A stretch of 64,000 nt of DNA from Anastrepha obliqua (taxonomy: Eukaryota > Arthropoda > Insecta > Diptera > Tephritidae). Each line of letters begins with the position of its first letter. Within the stretch, counting starts at the first letter, position 1. The DNA lies in NCBI RefSeq assembly GCF_027943255.1, contig NC_072895.1, forward strand, positions 20,434,001 to 20,498,000, given 5' to 3'. The position numbers and the translations under genes were made by a program. The notes under the pieces are model-generated. The model did no database searches and had not been told where the DNA came from. It worked only from the letters and a program-made list of their open reading frames with translations. This document shows positions 12,086-23,905 of the stretch, one piece after another.

Positions 12086-13470
12086 CTTATTAAAAAAATA
12101 ATAATATAATTTAAACGGTTTTTGATAAGACCCTTAAGAATTTTTTTTATGGTAAATAAAAAAAAAAATTGGTAAAAAAAATTTGGGTTCTTTGGTTCTA
12201 AATTTAGTTCCTTTCGAGTTTTGTTTTTTTGTTGCCATCCTTATATTTATTAAGAAAAGAATAATTTTATCATAAGACCTTAAAACTTGAATTTTTGAGA
12301 GTTATTTTTAAATTAAATAAAGATAAATTAGCAAAACTATAATAATTTTGAGATACTTTTGTTCTAAATTCTTTTTTTCTCGATTTGTTTTTGCCGTCTT
12401 AATACTTACTCAAAAAAATTTTATTTAAAAATATATATTTTTATGTTAAAAAAAAGAAAAAAATTGGTAAGGCTAATTTGTTCCAAATATAATATAGTTT
12501 TTTTTTCTTTTCGTTTTCTTTTTTTTTTTGCCGTCCTAATACTTATTACAAAAATAATAACTTAAACATTTTTTCATAGGACCTTAAAACTTAAATTTTT
12601 AAGAATTTTTTAAAATTGAAAAAAAAAAATTGGCGAAACTAATTTTGAGGTATTTTTGTTCTAAACTTATTTTGTTTTGTTTTTTTTTTTGTTATCGTAT
12701 TACTTATAAAAAAAAATAATTTGAAACATTTTTAAAGGGCCTTAAAACTTTAATTTTTAAGACTTTTTTTATGTTAAAAAAAATTTAAAAAAATTGATAA
12801 AAAAAATTTTGAGGTACTTTTGTTCTACATTTATTTTTTTTATCCTAATACTTTTAAAAAATAATTCAAAAATATGTATGTTTAAAAATCTTTAAATTTT
12901 TAAGAATTTTTTTTAAATTGATTTAAATTAGATTAGGAAAAAGATTAATTTCGAGGTACTTTTGTTCTAAATTTTTTTTTCGTTTTTCTTTTTTTTCTTG
13001 CCATCCTAATTCTTATTAAAAAATAATAATTTAAACATTTTTTAATAGGACCTTAAAACTTTAATTTTTCAAAATTAAAAAAATTGTTATAAATTTATTT
13101 TTTTTTTCTTTTCGTTTCTTTCCGTTCTAGTACTTAATAAAAAAAGAATAATTAATAATTTTTAACTTTTAGAATTTTTTTTTTTAATAAAAAAGAAACA
13201 AAAAATTGGTAAGCCTAATTTTGAAATACTTTTGTTCTAAATTTATTTTTGCTTTTGTTTTTCTCCATCCTGATACTTATTAAAAAATACTAACCTAAAC
13301 ATTTTTCAATAGGACCTTAAAACTTTAATTTTCAAGACTTTTTTAAAATTAAAAAAAAAGTTAGTAAAACAAATTTTGATGTACTTTTGTTCTAGATTTA
13401 GTTTTTATTATGTCTTTTTTTTTGTTTTTTTTTTTGTTTTTTTTTGTGTTTTTTTTTTGTTTTTTTTTTT
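12085..13470. repeat. Tandem array B, ~150 bp AT-rich unit
   Basis: The landmark 'aggaccttaaaactt' (with variants) recurs near 12128, 12272, 12578, 12737, 12885, 13048 and 13311. Between landmarks are a fixed phrase like 'tttgaggtacttttgttcta', a long T tract, and 'gccatcctaatacttatta'. Spacings cluster near 145-160 bp, with gaps where a landmark has decayed, giving about eight or nine divergent units. Frames in it are poly-Lys artefacts. Confidence 0.75.
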
Positions 13471-14755
13471 TTGTTTGCCATCTTCATAAATATATACGTA
13501 CACACTGCATTGTATTCCGAATACATTCGCATGTGTGCATATTCACTTTTGGTTTTCCTAATTAAATCCCTTCCATTCAAATTAAGCAAATGCTCCACAG
13601 ACTACTGGCCACCAACAAACAGGCCAAGGTATTTTCAATTTAATGCATGCAATTTTTTAGACTCACTTTACGAATTTCTCGCCGCTATCTCTCGCTGCCT
13701 TCTGCCGACATCTGCACACAGCATTCAAATAAATGTAAATTTTTAGCGCCGGCAAAAGCAAAACCTAATGACATAATCCGACAAAAGGATGCAGTAAAAC
13801 GGGAAATGGTAAGGAGGAAAAAATTAAGTCACGCCTTTTTGAGTATAAATCTGCAGTTGTTGCCGCAAAACAGTTTTTCACCTCAGCAGTTCATTAGTCA
13901 AGTGGTGAGGCTAAAGGGTTTTTTTCTTAAAGGCGTAAGGGGTTTTTATCCTAAATGCGATACGATATATTCTGAAAAAAAAAAATTGACTAATTGTTGA
14001 AGAACTGAAAATGTTTTTATTAAGCGTGAAGTATTTTCGATACGCCATTATTGAAATGATCTTTGCAACTCTTATTGCGAGAACCCAATTTTCGAACACT
14101 TTTCCTACTAAATCGGGTGGTACGAGTATACTCGTATGCCATCTGTCACTTTGAATTTTTGCTTTGAAAGCACGAAGAGAGTCTACGTAGGTAATTTACA
14201 TGGACGAATGACTTCAAATAACCAACAAAAAGTGCAGCCTGTCCAAAATCCTTATAAAAATAAAAATCTTACGGAAAATTTTAGCAAAATCCATATCAAA
14301 ATTAGAAAAATTCCATAACATTTCCTTACCAATTTCACGATTTTTAACTAGAATTTCTATAAAAACTATTAATACACAGTTTTAAAGATTTTTTCAGTTT
14401 TAGTACAAAAAAATGCAAGTTTAAAGTTAACAAAGAATTTTATTAATTTTTCTAACAATGTTGAGCATTTTGACATTTAAACAAAGGTGCGTGCATTACA
14501 AACCAAATTATTAAAAAATTGAGGGAATTTTTTAACAACTTCAACTTCCACTTTATTTATATGAATCTCTTCCTGCTTTAATTTTAAACTTTATTTATGT
14601 TTATGGGATATAAAACTGCATACCAAGAGTGTTTCAGAAACTTTAACTGCAATATCTAGATTTAGGAGAAACATTGTTTAAATTTTTTTAATCTTCGATT
14701 TAATGTTTTTGTTAGACATTAAGCTATACTTTTGCAAAAACAAAAATTATTAATA
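13471..14755. other. Unassigned stretch
   Basis: No gene recognised. It contains a 16-bp perfect palindrome, tacgagtatactcgta, at 14121-14136. The open frames at 13444-14318 show no motifs. Confidence 0.4.
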
Positions 14756-14760
14756 TTATA

Positions 14761-15967
14761 TGCGCAACTAAGTTCCCGCGGGTTTTTGTTTTATTTTTTT
14801 TTTTTTGATGACAATACAACTTTATTCTGAAAAAATGGTAACAAGTCACTGGCTACTACTTTTTCCTACATTTCTGGGAGATCTCGTATACAGGCACGGT
14901 AAAACTGTTCATCTTCTGAGGCTATCCGTGGATCAAGCCATTTTTTGAAGTATTCATATGAATGGAACTGCTGGTCAGCTAGACCATGTGCCATCGATCG
15001 GACGGCGCAGTATCTGAAGAATATAACGGGTGGGGTAGAATTTGCCATTTCAGTGTTTCCAGGTAGGTTTTAATGGATTTGGCAACGTGAGGCCGAACGT
15101 TGTCATGCTGTAGAATCACTTTTTCATGCCTCTCCGCGCATTGTGGTCGTTTCTCGCGCAGTGCTCGGCACAATCCCATCAATTCAAGTCGATACCGATC
15201 TTCAGTGACGGTTTCGCTTGGTTTAACAGTTCATAATAAATAACACCAACTTGGTTCCACTAAATACGTAGCATAACCTTCGCAGCGTGAATATTCGGCC
15301 AAGGCGACGACGTACAAGCATGACCGGGCAATCCTCGTGACTTTCTTTTCTTTGGATTGCTTACTGAATCCATTTTTCATCACGCGATGCAGAAAACTCT
15401 TCCTTTTTTGGCGCTGACGCTGACGTTCAACATCCCTTGGTTTTAACTCATAAAGAACCCAAGTCGCCTGTTTCTGAATCATTCCCAAAGCATGCAATCG
15501 CTTGGAAATGGATTGGCGGGTAACTCCTAATACTAAAGCAAGCTCTTCTTGCGTTTGACACGAATCCTCATTGAGCAATGCCTCCAATTCAGTGCATTCG
15601 AAGGGTATTGGCCTTCCTTCACACGGACGGTCGTCAACATTGAAATCACTGTCTTTGAAGCGACGGAACCAATCTCGGCACGTTGTTCCACTTAAAGCAG
15701 CATCTCCGTAAACTTTTTATAGCTCTCGATGCGCTTCAGCCGCCGTTTTTTTCGAATGAAAGAGGAAAATCAACACTTCCCGCAACTGACGACTATTCGG
15801 CACAAAATCAGACATTTTCACAAAACTAAAACAAAATCACTAATGTGTCGAAGCAGTTTGTTTACCATATGTCTAAGCTGGGTTTATGATGTTTAGGTTA
15901 TGTTAGAATCGACTAGCACACACTGCTGGCGGCATCTATTGACAAACAGCGGGAACTTAGTTGCGCA
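14761..15967 (-). mobile_element. Mariner element with TIRs, decayed (mauritiana/cecropia-like)
   Basis: Terminal inverted repeats begin 'tgcgcaactaagttcccgc' at 14761 and end at 15967 as its complement. A TA precedes the left end; the right flank no longer shows a clean TA. The 1,207-bp length is slightly short for a mariner, suggesting an internal deletion. The minus-strand protein starts near 15816 with 'MSDFVPNSRQLREVL', continues through 'NEDSCQTQEELALVLGV' (15570), 'KVILQHDNVRPHVAKSIKTY' (second Asp, ~15110) and 'HPLYSSDTAPSD' (third Asp, ~15015), and ends near 14866. At least three frame breaks make it inactive. Confidence 0.88.
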
Positions 15968-16019
15968 CTTAATACAAAAAATTTAATATAAAACAATTTA
16001 CATATAACAGCTGATTATT

Positions 16020-16850
16020 TTGGACGTACTTTTCCCAATAGGTTCTTTTGACAGGTCGCGCGTGAATACTGTTAAAGCAAAAACAAAATTGGTTTCAATA
16101 TCTATTGACATTTTATCATGGAAAGACTTACGCCTCAACAACGTTTACAAATCATACAACTGAGTTACGAAAATTGAAGCTCTGTGTCGACGATCTGTTT
16201 ATCGCGCGCTCCGGCTACCTTATGGTATACATAGCTGTTCAGCGATGAGGCCTATTTCTGGCTACGTCTTAATTGGGCTGAAGAGCAATCCGAAGCCATT
16301 CTAGAACAGCCATTACATCTATTGAAAACAACCATTTGGTGCGGCCAATGAGCTGGAGAAATCGCTGGTCCATATTTTCTCAAAGACGAGGCTGGCGCCA
16401 ATGTAACAGTGAATGGCGAACGCTATCACGCCATGATAAACGACTTTTGATGCCAAAAATTGAAGGCTGTGATCTTCACAAGATTTGGTTCAACCAAGAC
16501 TGCGGACGGCGCTACATGACATACAGCCCGTGAAACAATGGATTTTCTGCGTCGTCCTTTCGCTGAGGAATTTATCTCAGTGGATTAGCCACCAAGATCG
16601 TGTGATATCAAACTTTTTGTGGGACTTTATTTTATGTAAAGTCTAAATACTTTGTGGATGAACCAGCTTCGATTGAGTCATTTAAAGACAATATTACTAA
16701 ATTTATTCACAAGATGCCGAGCGAAGTCCTCCAGCAAGCTATTCAAAATTTGTGTTTACGGTTGGCCGAATTACGGCGCAGTTGCTGACATTTGAAAGGG
16801 ATTAGCTTTAAAAACTAAATGTTTGTTCTACACAAAAATAATAAAGGTTG
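16020..16850 (+). pseudogene. DD41D transposase relic, internally deleted
   Basis: The N-terminal phrase 'LTPQQRLQIIQLSYEN' starts at 16127. After a deletion that removes the first Asp region, the frames give 'ANVTVNGERYHAMIND', 'LMPKIEGCDLHKIWFNQD' and 'HTARETMDFLRRPF', then a PPRSCDIK remnant and a frame change before the WGY block. It is a distinct subfamily from the 8.1-kb copy. Flanks near 16020 and 16850 share weak 'cccaata'/'gcccaatc' sequence, but TIRs were not proven. Confidence 0.75.
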
Positions 16851-17074
16851 CCCAATCAATTTGAATTTTCGTTGTTTTATTACAATTTAAAATCCGATGC
16901 CTGTAAATTGATGACCCTTTAAATCCAGTAACTCTCAGTGTCCAGACTTTCACGGCATTTAGCGAAGCTTTTTCTGACCTTTTTACATATTTCACCTAAT
17001 ATATTTGCTCCCACTCTACAAAATGTATTTCACCTACAACTTATTTTTGAATTCACGTGCCAACTGATGATGCG

Positions 17075-17816
17075 CAATTACAAGCACATAGCTGCCCCAT
17101 CATCTCAGATTCCAAGTAGTGTCACTTATCATTAGAACACGAAACAAATGGCATTCATCAAAGTACCAACAATGCATAATTAACACAATCATCAGTCAGC
17201 AGCCATCATAGGCTGCATCATTAGGGTAGATTCACACTATGGTGCCGATCACGGTTCGTTCTCGGTCTAGTCTCGGTTCGGTAAAATCTTTCGACATCTA
17301 CATTTGTGTTCTTACATCGGTCCAGTCGCGATTCATCGTTAGTTGCGAGAACGCAACGTTATTCACACTATCAGTACAAGTCGCGGCCAGTTCGATCACG
17401 CTCCAGCAAAATATTCTTCGAACTTGATCGATGCTGGAGTGTGACTGTACCGAAACTTGAACAGCACGGATAGTGTGAATACAGTCATTGTTTTTCGTTT
17501 GTGAATATTTTACCGGACCGAGACTGGACCGAGAGCGGACCGTGATCGGCATCATAGTGTGAATCCGGCCTTATTCTCACTTCTCGTCGCACTCATAACT
17601 GTCAATGCATAAGTATTTGCACGTAGCTTCACCCCTTCTTCCGTTTTCTAAATCTCTTCCATTTACTGTTCTCTCATCACTCAACACTCATACGCCGTGT
17701 GTGTATTAGCAGCAACTGTCACAGCTTCTGCCTATGTTCTGACAATTTACATGCATTGCTTAGTTAACATTCACTTTACTACTTGCATGCCTCCATTTGC
17801 TGCGAAGCATAGACGA
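17075..17816. repeat. Interspersed repeat R, copy 1 (interrupted by MITE)
   Basis: 17075-17223 plus 17574-17816 match 36586-36979 almost base for base, with scattered substitutions and small indels, for about 390 bp. The copy is split at 17224-17570 by the foldback MITE. No terminal repeats were seen at its edges. It could be an unknown interspersed element or a small segmental duplication. The protein frames in it are chance. Confidence 0.85.
17224..17570. mobile_element. 347-bp foldback MITE, PIF/Harbinger-like (TSD TTA)
   Basis: Ends are imperfect inverted repeats about 60 bp long: 'gattcacactatggtgccga' near the left end, complemented at the right by 'gccggattcacactatgatg'. A second nested inverted pair ('attcacactatc' at ~17365 and 'gatagtgtgaat' at ~17478) and a central pair ('cgctccagca'/'tgctggagtg') let the whole element fold into one long hairpin. 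TTA flanks both sides (17221-17223 and 17571-17573). The second copy of the host repeat at 36.7 kb has a single TTA and no insert, so that is the empty site. A 3-bp TTA/TAA duplication is characteristic of PIF/Harbinger elements. No coding capacity. Confidence 0.88.
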
Positions 17817-18067
17817 CGCACAATAAACTCGTTTGCAGTTTATTAATTTTACTTACACAGCAGTACGTTGTTACCAGAGAGCAGCCGCATACTCGATTTG
17901 TACGTATATGTGGAAGAGTACCCCGAAACTGTAGGACGAATATTGAAGAGTGCTTGACAGATGACTATTCTGCCTATTAAACCAGTAAGAAGATATTCAA
18001 TAGCCAGGTTGTTTAATAAGTTTTGATTGAGGTTCAATAAGAGAAGGCGTGGCTAATAGCCTAATTT
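17817..18067. other. Unassigned stretch
   Basis: Nothing recognised between repeat R and the mariner scrap. Confidence 0.4.
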
Positions 18068-18510
18068 TTTATCATGTTGGTACACTCTTCATGTGAACGT
18101 ACGTGAAGTTTCATTTCAATTTGTCAGTTCATTCTTTGTTTACAAGCCATTTAGTATCGACGCGTCACAGTATTTTATACAACCGAATAAACCGAGTATC
18201 GTGCAATGATTGATTTTTTTTATTTTTGGAAGGTTTAAAAGCAAACGAAACTTATGAACGAATGTTGAAAGTGCATAAGGACTTTTCGACATCAATTAGG
18301 GCAACAGAAAGATGGGTTGCTGAAGTTAAGCGTCATACAACCCTTGAAGACGATCGACGCCAAGGACGTTCAAACACAGCAACAACACCAGAAATCGTAG
18401 AAAAAATACGTGGTATCGTCTTGGAAGATCGTCTACTGCAACAGATTGAGTATAAGCCCTAGGCATCTCAATGAGTAGGGTAGGCAATATTTTGACTGAA
18501 GTATCAGGTC
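18068..18510 (+). pseudogene. Mariner transposase N-terminal scrap
   Basis: The translation from 18226 reads 'GLKANETYERMLKVHKDFST' followed by 'ATERWVAEVKRHTTLEDDRR' and 'TATTPEIVEKIRGIVLEDR'. This is the paired helix-turn-helix DNA-binding half of a mariner transposase. It breaks off near 18462 and continues out of frame to about 18507, where an unrelated TIR-like phrase 'ggtcagtccataagttcgtg' begins. The catalytic half is missing. Confidence 0.7.
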
Positions 18511-21500
18511 AGTCCATAAGTTCGTGCGTATTTTACCCATAATTTCACTTTTGTACGATTGTACACGAGAATAACCCTATCTTTCTTTTTCATTTTCGAT
18601 TTGATGTGTGCTGCTGTTAACTGCCCCGTGCTTCTTGAGAGGACTTTCTTTAATATTCCAGCCAGCACTCTGCGTAGTTCGGAGGTTTTCTATGCTTGTA
18701 TCTCAAACCCTCATTATGCTCGAGGAGCCCTAATTGAGTTTAATAAAATTTAATAAATTATAATTTGTTGAGATGGATTTTTCGTGTTCAAAAGATCGCC
18801 TATTGAATTCTTTGAATATTTATTACAAATATTTTATTTGCATTTTCGTTCTTAATGCCTATTTTCCTTAAAATATGAATATATAATTTTTTTTTTTTTG
18901 AGTTGAAACTTCTTAAGCGTCGATGGACGAGCGAGAATGGAGAGTAAAATTTCAAGGCCATGCTACATTTTAGGCAGTTTCGTTCCGCAAGAGAGAAAAA
19001 AGATATAATGTAGAGGAAAAGGCGAGAGAGAGAGCTATACCTTAAATATATCTTAGATACACTTTAAGCTATTTTTCTTGAGTTTTTCTTTGTGGGTACT
19101 AATTTCTAGGGAGAAATAACACTGCCTACTTTTTGGCGCTTGTTTGTTGGTTCAAACTTGTAGGAAATATATTTTTGGTACCTACTTTTTGGCGTTATAT
19201 TTCCTTGGTCCCAATATTTTTGGCGTTTTTTTGTTTTTGGTGCCTACTTTTTGCGCTCATTTCCGTTTCCTGGCTAGTGCTTGTGCGTACTACAAAGTGC
19301 TATCCATTCCGGCGTCGGATTTATTGGTATTGCCTTGCGGTAATTTGAGCCGTTGCAGCTGTCCTGGAATCGTTGCATTTGTGCGGGTGATAAACGCTCG
19401 GAGTAGTGCGCGTTTTTGCCACGGTTTGTGTCCGGCGTTTACCTACACCGGTCGACCCTTCTCCGTTTTTTGTAAATTTCGTCTATTTGTATTCTCTGCA
19501 AATGTTGTGAATTTATTTAGATATATATTCTTTCTCTCTCTCTCTCTCTCTCTCTCATTCTCTCTCGGGTTTCTCCCTCTTTTTCTTTGTCTGCCTTGAA
19601 AGTTTCACTTCTGTTATGTGTATTGCGCTACACGCACTTTTTTTTTGTTTTTTGTTTTCTTCTTTTTCACTCCTCTTGGGCGCATAGAGCCTCGACAAGA
19701 CACAATCTTGCGTAGGTTTCGTTAATTTATTTTAATTTCTGACAGGGTAGGTGATTATCCCGTCGCTACGGGTCCTAAATAGTGGAAATACCCCCCTGCC
19801 GTTGCTTAGGAACAACGTCTTCTTATTGCTTAGAGCGCCATCTGTGTTTCACATTTTTCTGCCAGAAGGATCGCGCAGATGGTTGAGGACTTCGCTAATT
19901 TTGGTGTGTCTGACTAATGTGCGGGAGAAAGGATGGAAAGGATAAGTTGGGGTTAGGAATGAGATTCTTTTTTCTTTTTTAATTTTTTTTTGTTTTAGAA
20001 ACAGGGAAAGTAGGTATTTGCGAAGGCCGTGCTTTAAGTACTACAATGCAATTACGCTAGACTATCGAGGCCGAATCAAAAATCAAAAAGCAAATATAAG
20101 TATTTATGCTTTGAATTGAGAAATAGAGAATAATTAAGAGAATTTCTTAACCAACAAAACGCATTTATGTATGTACAAATGCCTACATACGAGTATACCT
20201 ATAATACAAATTTGATTAAGCTGATGCAATAAATATAGAAAGGTGCACAGTTGTTTGTGTACCTAACAATTACAGTACCCATCTCACGATGTCTGTTCAA
20301 AGAGCAATTTTTAAAGAGTGGCATACTCTCAAAAATATTCAACTCATTTAACTGGAACAACATTAGGCAAAAATGTGAAAAAATTACTGTTACACTCCTT
20401 TGTAAAGCTGATGCAATAAATCTCCAGAGCAAAAATTCAAAATTATGTTCCACTCAAGCAGGCAACGCAGCTGTTATTCTCCCCATGTCGGCGACAATGT
20501 TAGCTTAATTGCCTGCTAACGCGTTTGAAGATGCCGACTGTGGGTTATACAGATTCACATAATTTCTCAATGTTATGCACAATATTACGGTAATAAAGCT
20601 GAAAGCATATTGATAATGAGTAAGTGCGCCGTCAAAGGAGTAGGGTGCGCACGCGTCGAAAGTAATTGCGCTCTGCCAACCACCCGAGCCTTTTGTGGCA
20701 AAGCAACTAAGTGAATTGCAAAAACAAAGCTAGCAATGCGATTGATATCAACAGCATCGGCTGTAACATAAGTATGTATGTATGTATGTTATACGTGTAA
20801 CGTGGTTTCTATGTAAATGCAGAGGAGCGGGCACTAGAGGTTACGTACCGAGTATAGAGCACAGAACGCAGCTGGCAGATAGAGCGAGAGGAGGCAGATA
20901 GAGGAAAGTAGGTCGGTCGGTCGGCCGATTGGGCGTTGGGATGGTATGCTACTCAACGCTTTGATTAATGATGCACACATTAACGTTATAGTTAAAGCAA
21001 AGAGCAGTGGTGCAACGGCATCGAATACGCCACAGACAGCCGCCGCCGACTCAGCCTCACTCAGAAAGACGTCACTTACGGCAGGTACCAGCTGTATGTT
21101 TGTGGTTTGTATTGAGGTACATATCTTGTTCCCCCACCACCATCTCTGCCTTACTCTGCACTAAAGGGAGCGGCGGTGGTGGAGGGTTGTGGAAGCAGAA
21201 GCGTGCACCGAGTGGTAGTTAGCATTCTACAATAGTATCTTCCGTACAAAGAGCCATGCAGGCACACATACACTCACACATTATTATATACCAAATAGCT
21301 TTACCCTGTAGACTCATTGATGGAGAATAAATTAATAGCATATCTGCGCTGTCATGGCCATTATTTATGCAAGTGCTGGTAAGGAATTAAAGAGTACTCA
21401 TACGTCCGGGCGGCAAAGGATAGCACGCAATTGCGCTGCGTATTTGGTGGAAAATGATTAGTGGCAAGCAACATACGGGATTTATGTATTGTACATTTCA

Positions 21501-21950
21501 CTCAAAGCAATTAAGCTGTCGCCATTTTGGCAAATAATAAACAATAAGAAAATTTACGATTGAAGTAAGAATAGGCGAAAAATTTCATCAATTTTACGCC
21601 ACAAAGAGAAAATACTGAAGAGCGGCGCAAATATTGAGAACTTGAAGTTGCATAAATTTTCTGGGTAATTGATGCGTCAAGAAACTGACACTACCAGAAA
21701 ATTTACCACATATGAATATAAGAAAATTAGCCTACAAAATGTCAGTGCCATACTGAAATGATAGTATAGGCTGATATCTCCTTTGAGACATGAATAAAAC
21801 ATCAATTTTTCAAATATTTTTGAATTGCATTTAAAAGAAAAATAATACTATATATAAATTATAACTCAAAATTTATGTGCCCTTTTACATGAACAGAATT
21901 AATACCAACAAAAAAGTCAACGTAAAAATACACCTCAGAATTTGTTTTGC
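18511..21950. other. Unassigned 3.4-kb stretch
   Basis: Contains a (TC)n run at ~19537-19565, a TATG run at ~20770-20790 and GGTC repeats near 20913. The 19100-19600 region has a less AT-rich, possibly LINE-untranslated character, but no coding motif. The 151-residue hydrophobic frame at 19144-19599 covers low-complexity sequence and is not supported as a gene. The 20946-21222 frames are also unsupported. Confidence 0.35.
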
Positions 21951-21957
21951 CCAAAAG

Positions 21958-22480
21958 TACAGGGTTGCCCCTTTTCTACGGACCCATGCGTTTTTTGGGC
22001 CCATTCCAATCGACGAGGCTTGTCCGCAGGCAACAATCTTTGCGTCAATTGAATCTTATACGGGAATAAATGCAAATCAATGCGGATAATTCATTGTAAA
22101 GTGGTCCGAGCAATGCCCAACTGCTGAGAACGGCGAGCTTGGGATGTCCTTGGCGACGTCTCAACACTGGCCCGTACAAGAGCAATATTCTCATCCGATC
22201 GCCTTGGTCGGTTTTGATTTGGCCTCTTTGGATTAGAAAGAGAATCACCAGTCGAAAACGTTTCGTACAAACGTTTAATGGTGTTCTTAGAAGGCGCACT
22301 TTTCACATTATTTAATTTTTTATACGCACGTTGAGTTTTCGCAATGGACTTCTTTTGTTGAATGTAAATTTCAACAATTTTGGAGCGCTCGCGTGGCGTG
22401 TACTGTTCCATGGTAAAAATCTGCTTAGACTGACGCTTCCAACGCGGTATGTCATTAAGCAATCTGACGTCTCTGTCAAA
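21958..22480 (-). pseudogene. DD41D transposase N-terminal relic
   Basis: A minus-strand frame from about 22462 reads 'MEQYTPRERSKIVEIYIQQK' and 'NTIKRLYETFSTGDSLSNPK', then 'RASVETSPRTSQARRSQQLG', the DNA-binding domain of a DD41D-type transposase. Beyond 22090, after a stop, 'FPYKIQLTQRLLPADKPRRL' (~22040) follows. It then jumps to a terminus that reads gggcaaccctgta on the minus strand (21958). The catalytic domain is deleted. A second direct copy of tacagggttgcc lies at 22484, in the wrong orientation to be this element's other TIR. Confidence 0.75.
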
Positions 22481-22744
22481 AGATACAGGGTTGCCAGATG
22501 GGTCCGTCGAATATTAACAACGCTGTACTTACTGACACTTAAGTAGTCCACCAAAAAGACGAGTTCTCACTTGAACAAAATTCGCACTATCTAAGCCTCT
22601 CATCACGCCCGACCTATTGTGTAACATACATACAGGATTGATCGGTTCCAATATCGTATTTTTAATTATGTGAAAAATACAAAAATCGGTTCATAAAAAA
22701 ATCGGTCAAATGAGCCTAAAGCCTCACTAGCACCAAACTGCTTA

Positions 22745-22935
22745 ACAGAAAACTGCCAAACTTTCTGCTAAAACTTAGAAGGAAAGGCGTTCGGTTGATA
22801 GTCGGTATTATTTCAGAACACAACCCATGGGGCCAGCATATGACTACCATTGGAATCATAGAGGACCCAATGTGCCTGTCTTGCTCGGAGGAGGCAGATA
22901 GCACTGAGCACTTTCTCTGTGTGTGTCCAGCCTTT
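22745..22935 (+). mobile_element. LINE C-terminal zinc-tail scrap
   Basis: The plus-strand frame reads 'CLSCSEEADSTEHFLCVCPA' (a C-x2-C...H-x4-C tail of RNase H-bearing LINE ORF2). It is fused directly to an RNase H start 'SVFTDGSKMESGVGAGF'. The normal order is RNase H then tail, so two separate LINE fragments are joined here. Confidence 0.65.
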
Positions 22936-23905
22936 GCCTCTGTTTTCACTGACGGATCCAAAATGGAATCTGGAGTGTGAGCGGGGTTTTCTCTAAATCA
23001 GCCAGCATTTCGGTCTGCTTTAAACTGCCCTAAACAAGCAGCGTTTTTCAAGCAGTGGTCTTCGCGACCCTGCAGGCATGAAAAATGCTTCGGGATCGCT
23101 GTTGGGAGGAGACATTAATGTTTTTACCGATAGCCAAGCTGCGATCAAGGCCCTGTCGTCGCCGTATTGAAGCTCTCTTCTGGTGAACTTCTGTAAGGAG
23201 GGACTCAAACATCTCGATCGAGCAGGAAACATCTCCCTTATCTGGGTTCCTGAGCACAGGAATATAGAGGGAAATGAAATTGCCGACGAGCTTGCCAGGG
23301 AGGGGTCAACAGAACTGGTTTCAGCTGTCGCCCTCTCAGACATTGGCGTCCCTTTGTCCGTTTTAAAAGGGAAACTGCACAATTTCTTTCTAAAAAAAAG
23401 CGCAAGACAGATGGAGGTCTGTCTCATCGTGCGCTATTTCGAAAACACTATGGCCCCAATACGATAGAAACAGAACGCTTAAGGTGATGGGAATCGCGCG
23501 CCATTCAATTTACAAACTCATTGCGGTGTTCACTGGTCACTGGATGATCGGAACTCATGCGGAGAAGCTTGGAGTTCCCTACAACCCCTATTGCAGAAGC
23601 TGTGGGGATCCTGCAGTTAAAGAGACTGTTGAACACTTTCCCTGCAAATGTCCGGCTCTGGCGGCTAGGCGCTTGAGATTCCTTAGCGTGCTCTTTAGGG
23701 ATGACTTGAAGAAATTCTCCAGCAGAGATCCCTTTTCTCTCCTCCACTACATCAATAGCACTGGATGGCTGTAGAAGGTTTTTTCTTCCCAAAAATGTTT
23801 CTTTGCACAGGTAGTGGTCCACATTATGGTATCAAAACGGCACATAAGAGCTATTTGAAGTGTGCTTGTGCTACTCGTGCCATCTAACCTACATACCTAC
23901 CTGCC
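22930..23905 (+). mobile_element. LINE-A copy 1: RNase H, zinc tail and 3' UTR
   Basis: RNase H begins with 'VFTDGSKMESGV' at ~22944, followed by frame-broken sequence to 'ISLIWVPEHRNIEGNEIADE' at ~23230-23290 (His/Asp region). The C-terminal tail 'AEKLGVPYNPYCRSCGDPAV' with 'VEHFPCKCPALAARRLRF' follows at ~23550-23690, ending at the stop near 23772. The 3' UTR carries 'tatcaaaacggc' and finishes around 23905 in ACCTACCT-type tail sequence. The same UTR occurs reversed at 26.5 and 42.5 kb. Multiple frameshifts; inactive. Confidence 0.85.

Noticed and set aside
13398..13598. Lys-rich frames in T/A tracts (also 48658-48846)
   Set aside because: Direct translations of poly-A/poly-T low-complexity sequence.
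14121..14136. 16-bp perfect palindrome as a regulatory operator
   Set aside because: A single short AT-rich palindrome without context; could arise by chance.
19144..19599. 151-residue hydrophobic open frame
   Set aside because: Contains a TC microsatellite that yields SLSLSLS, overlaps another frame and has no domain or splice evidence.
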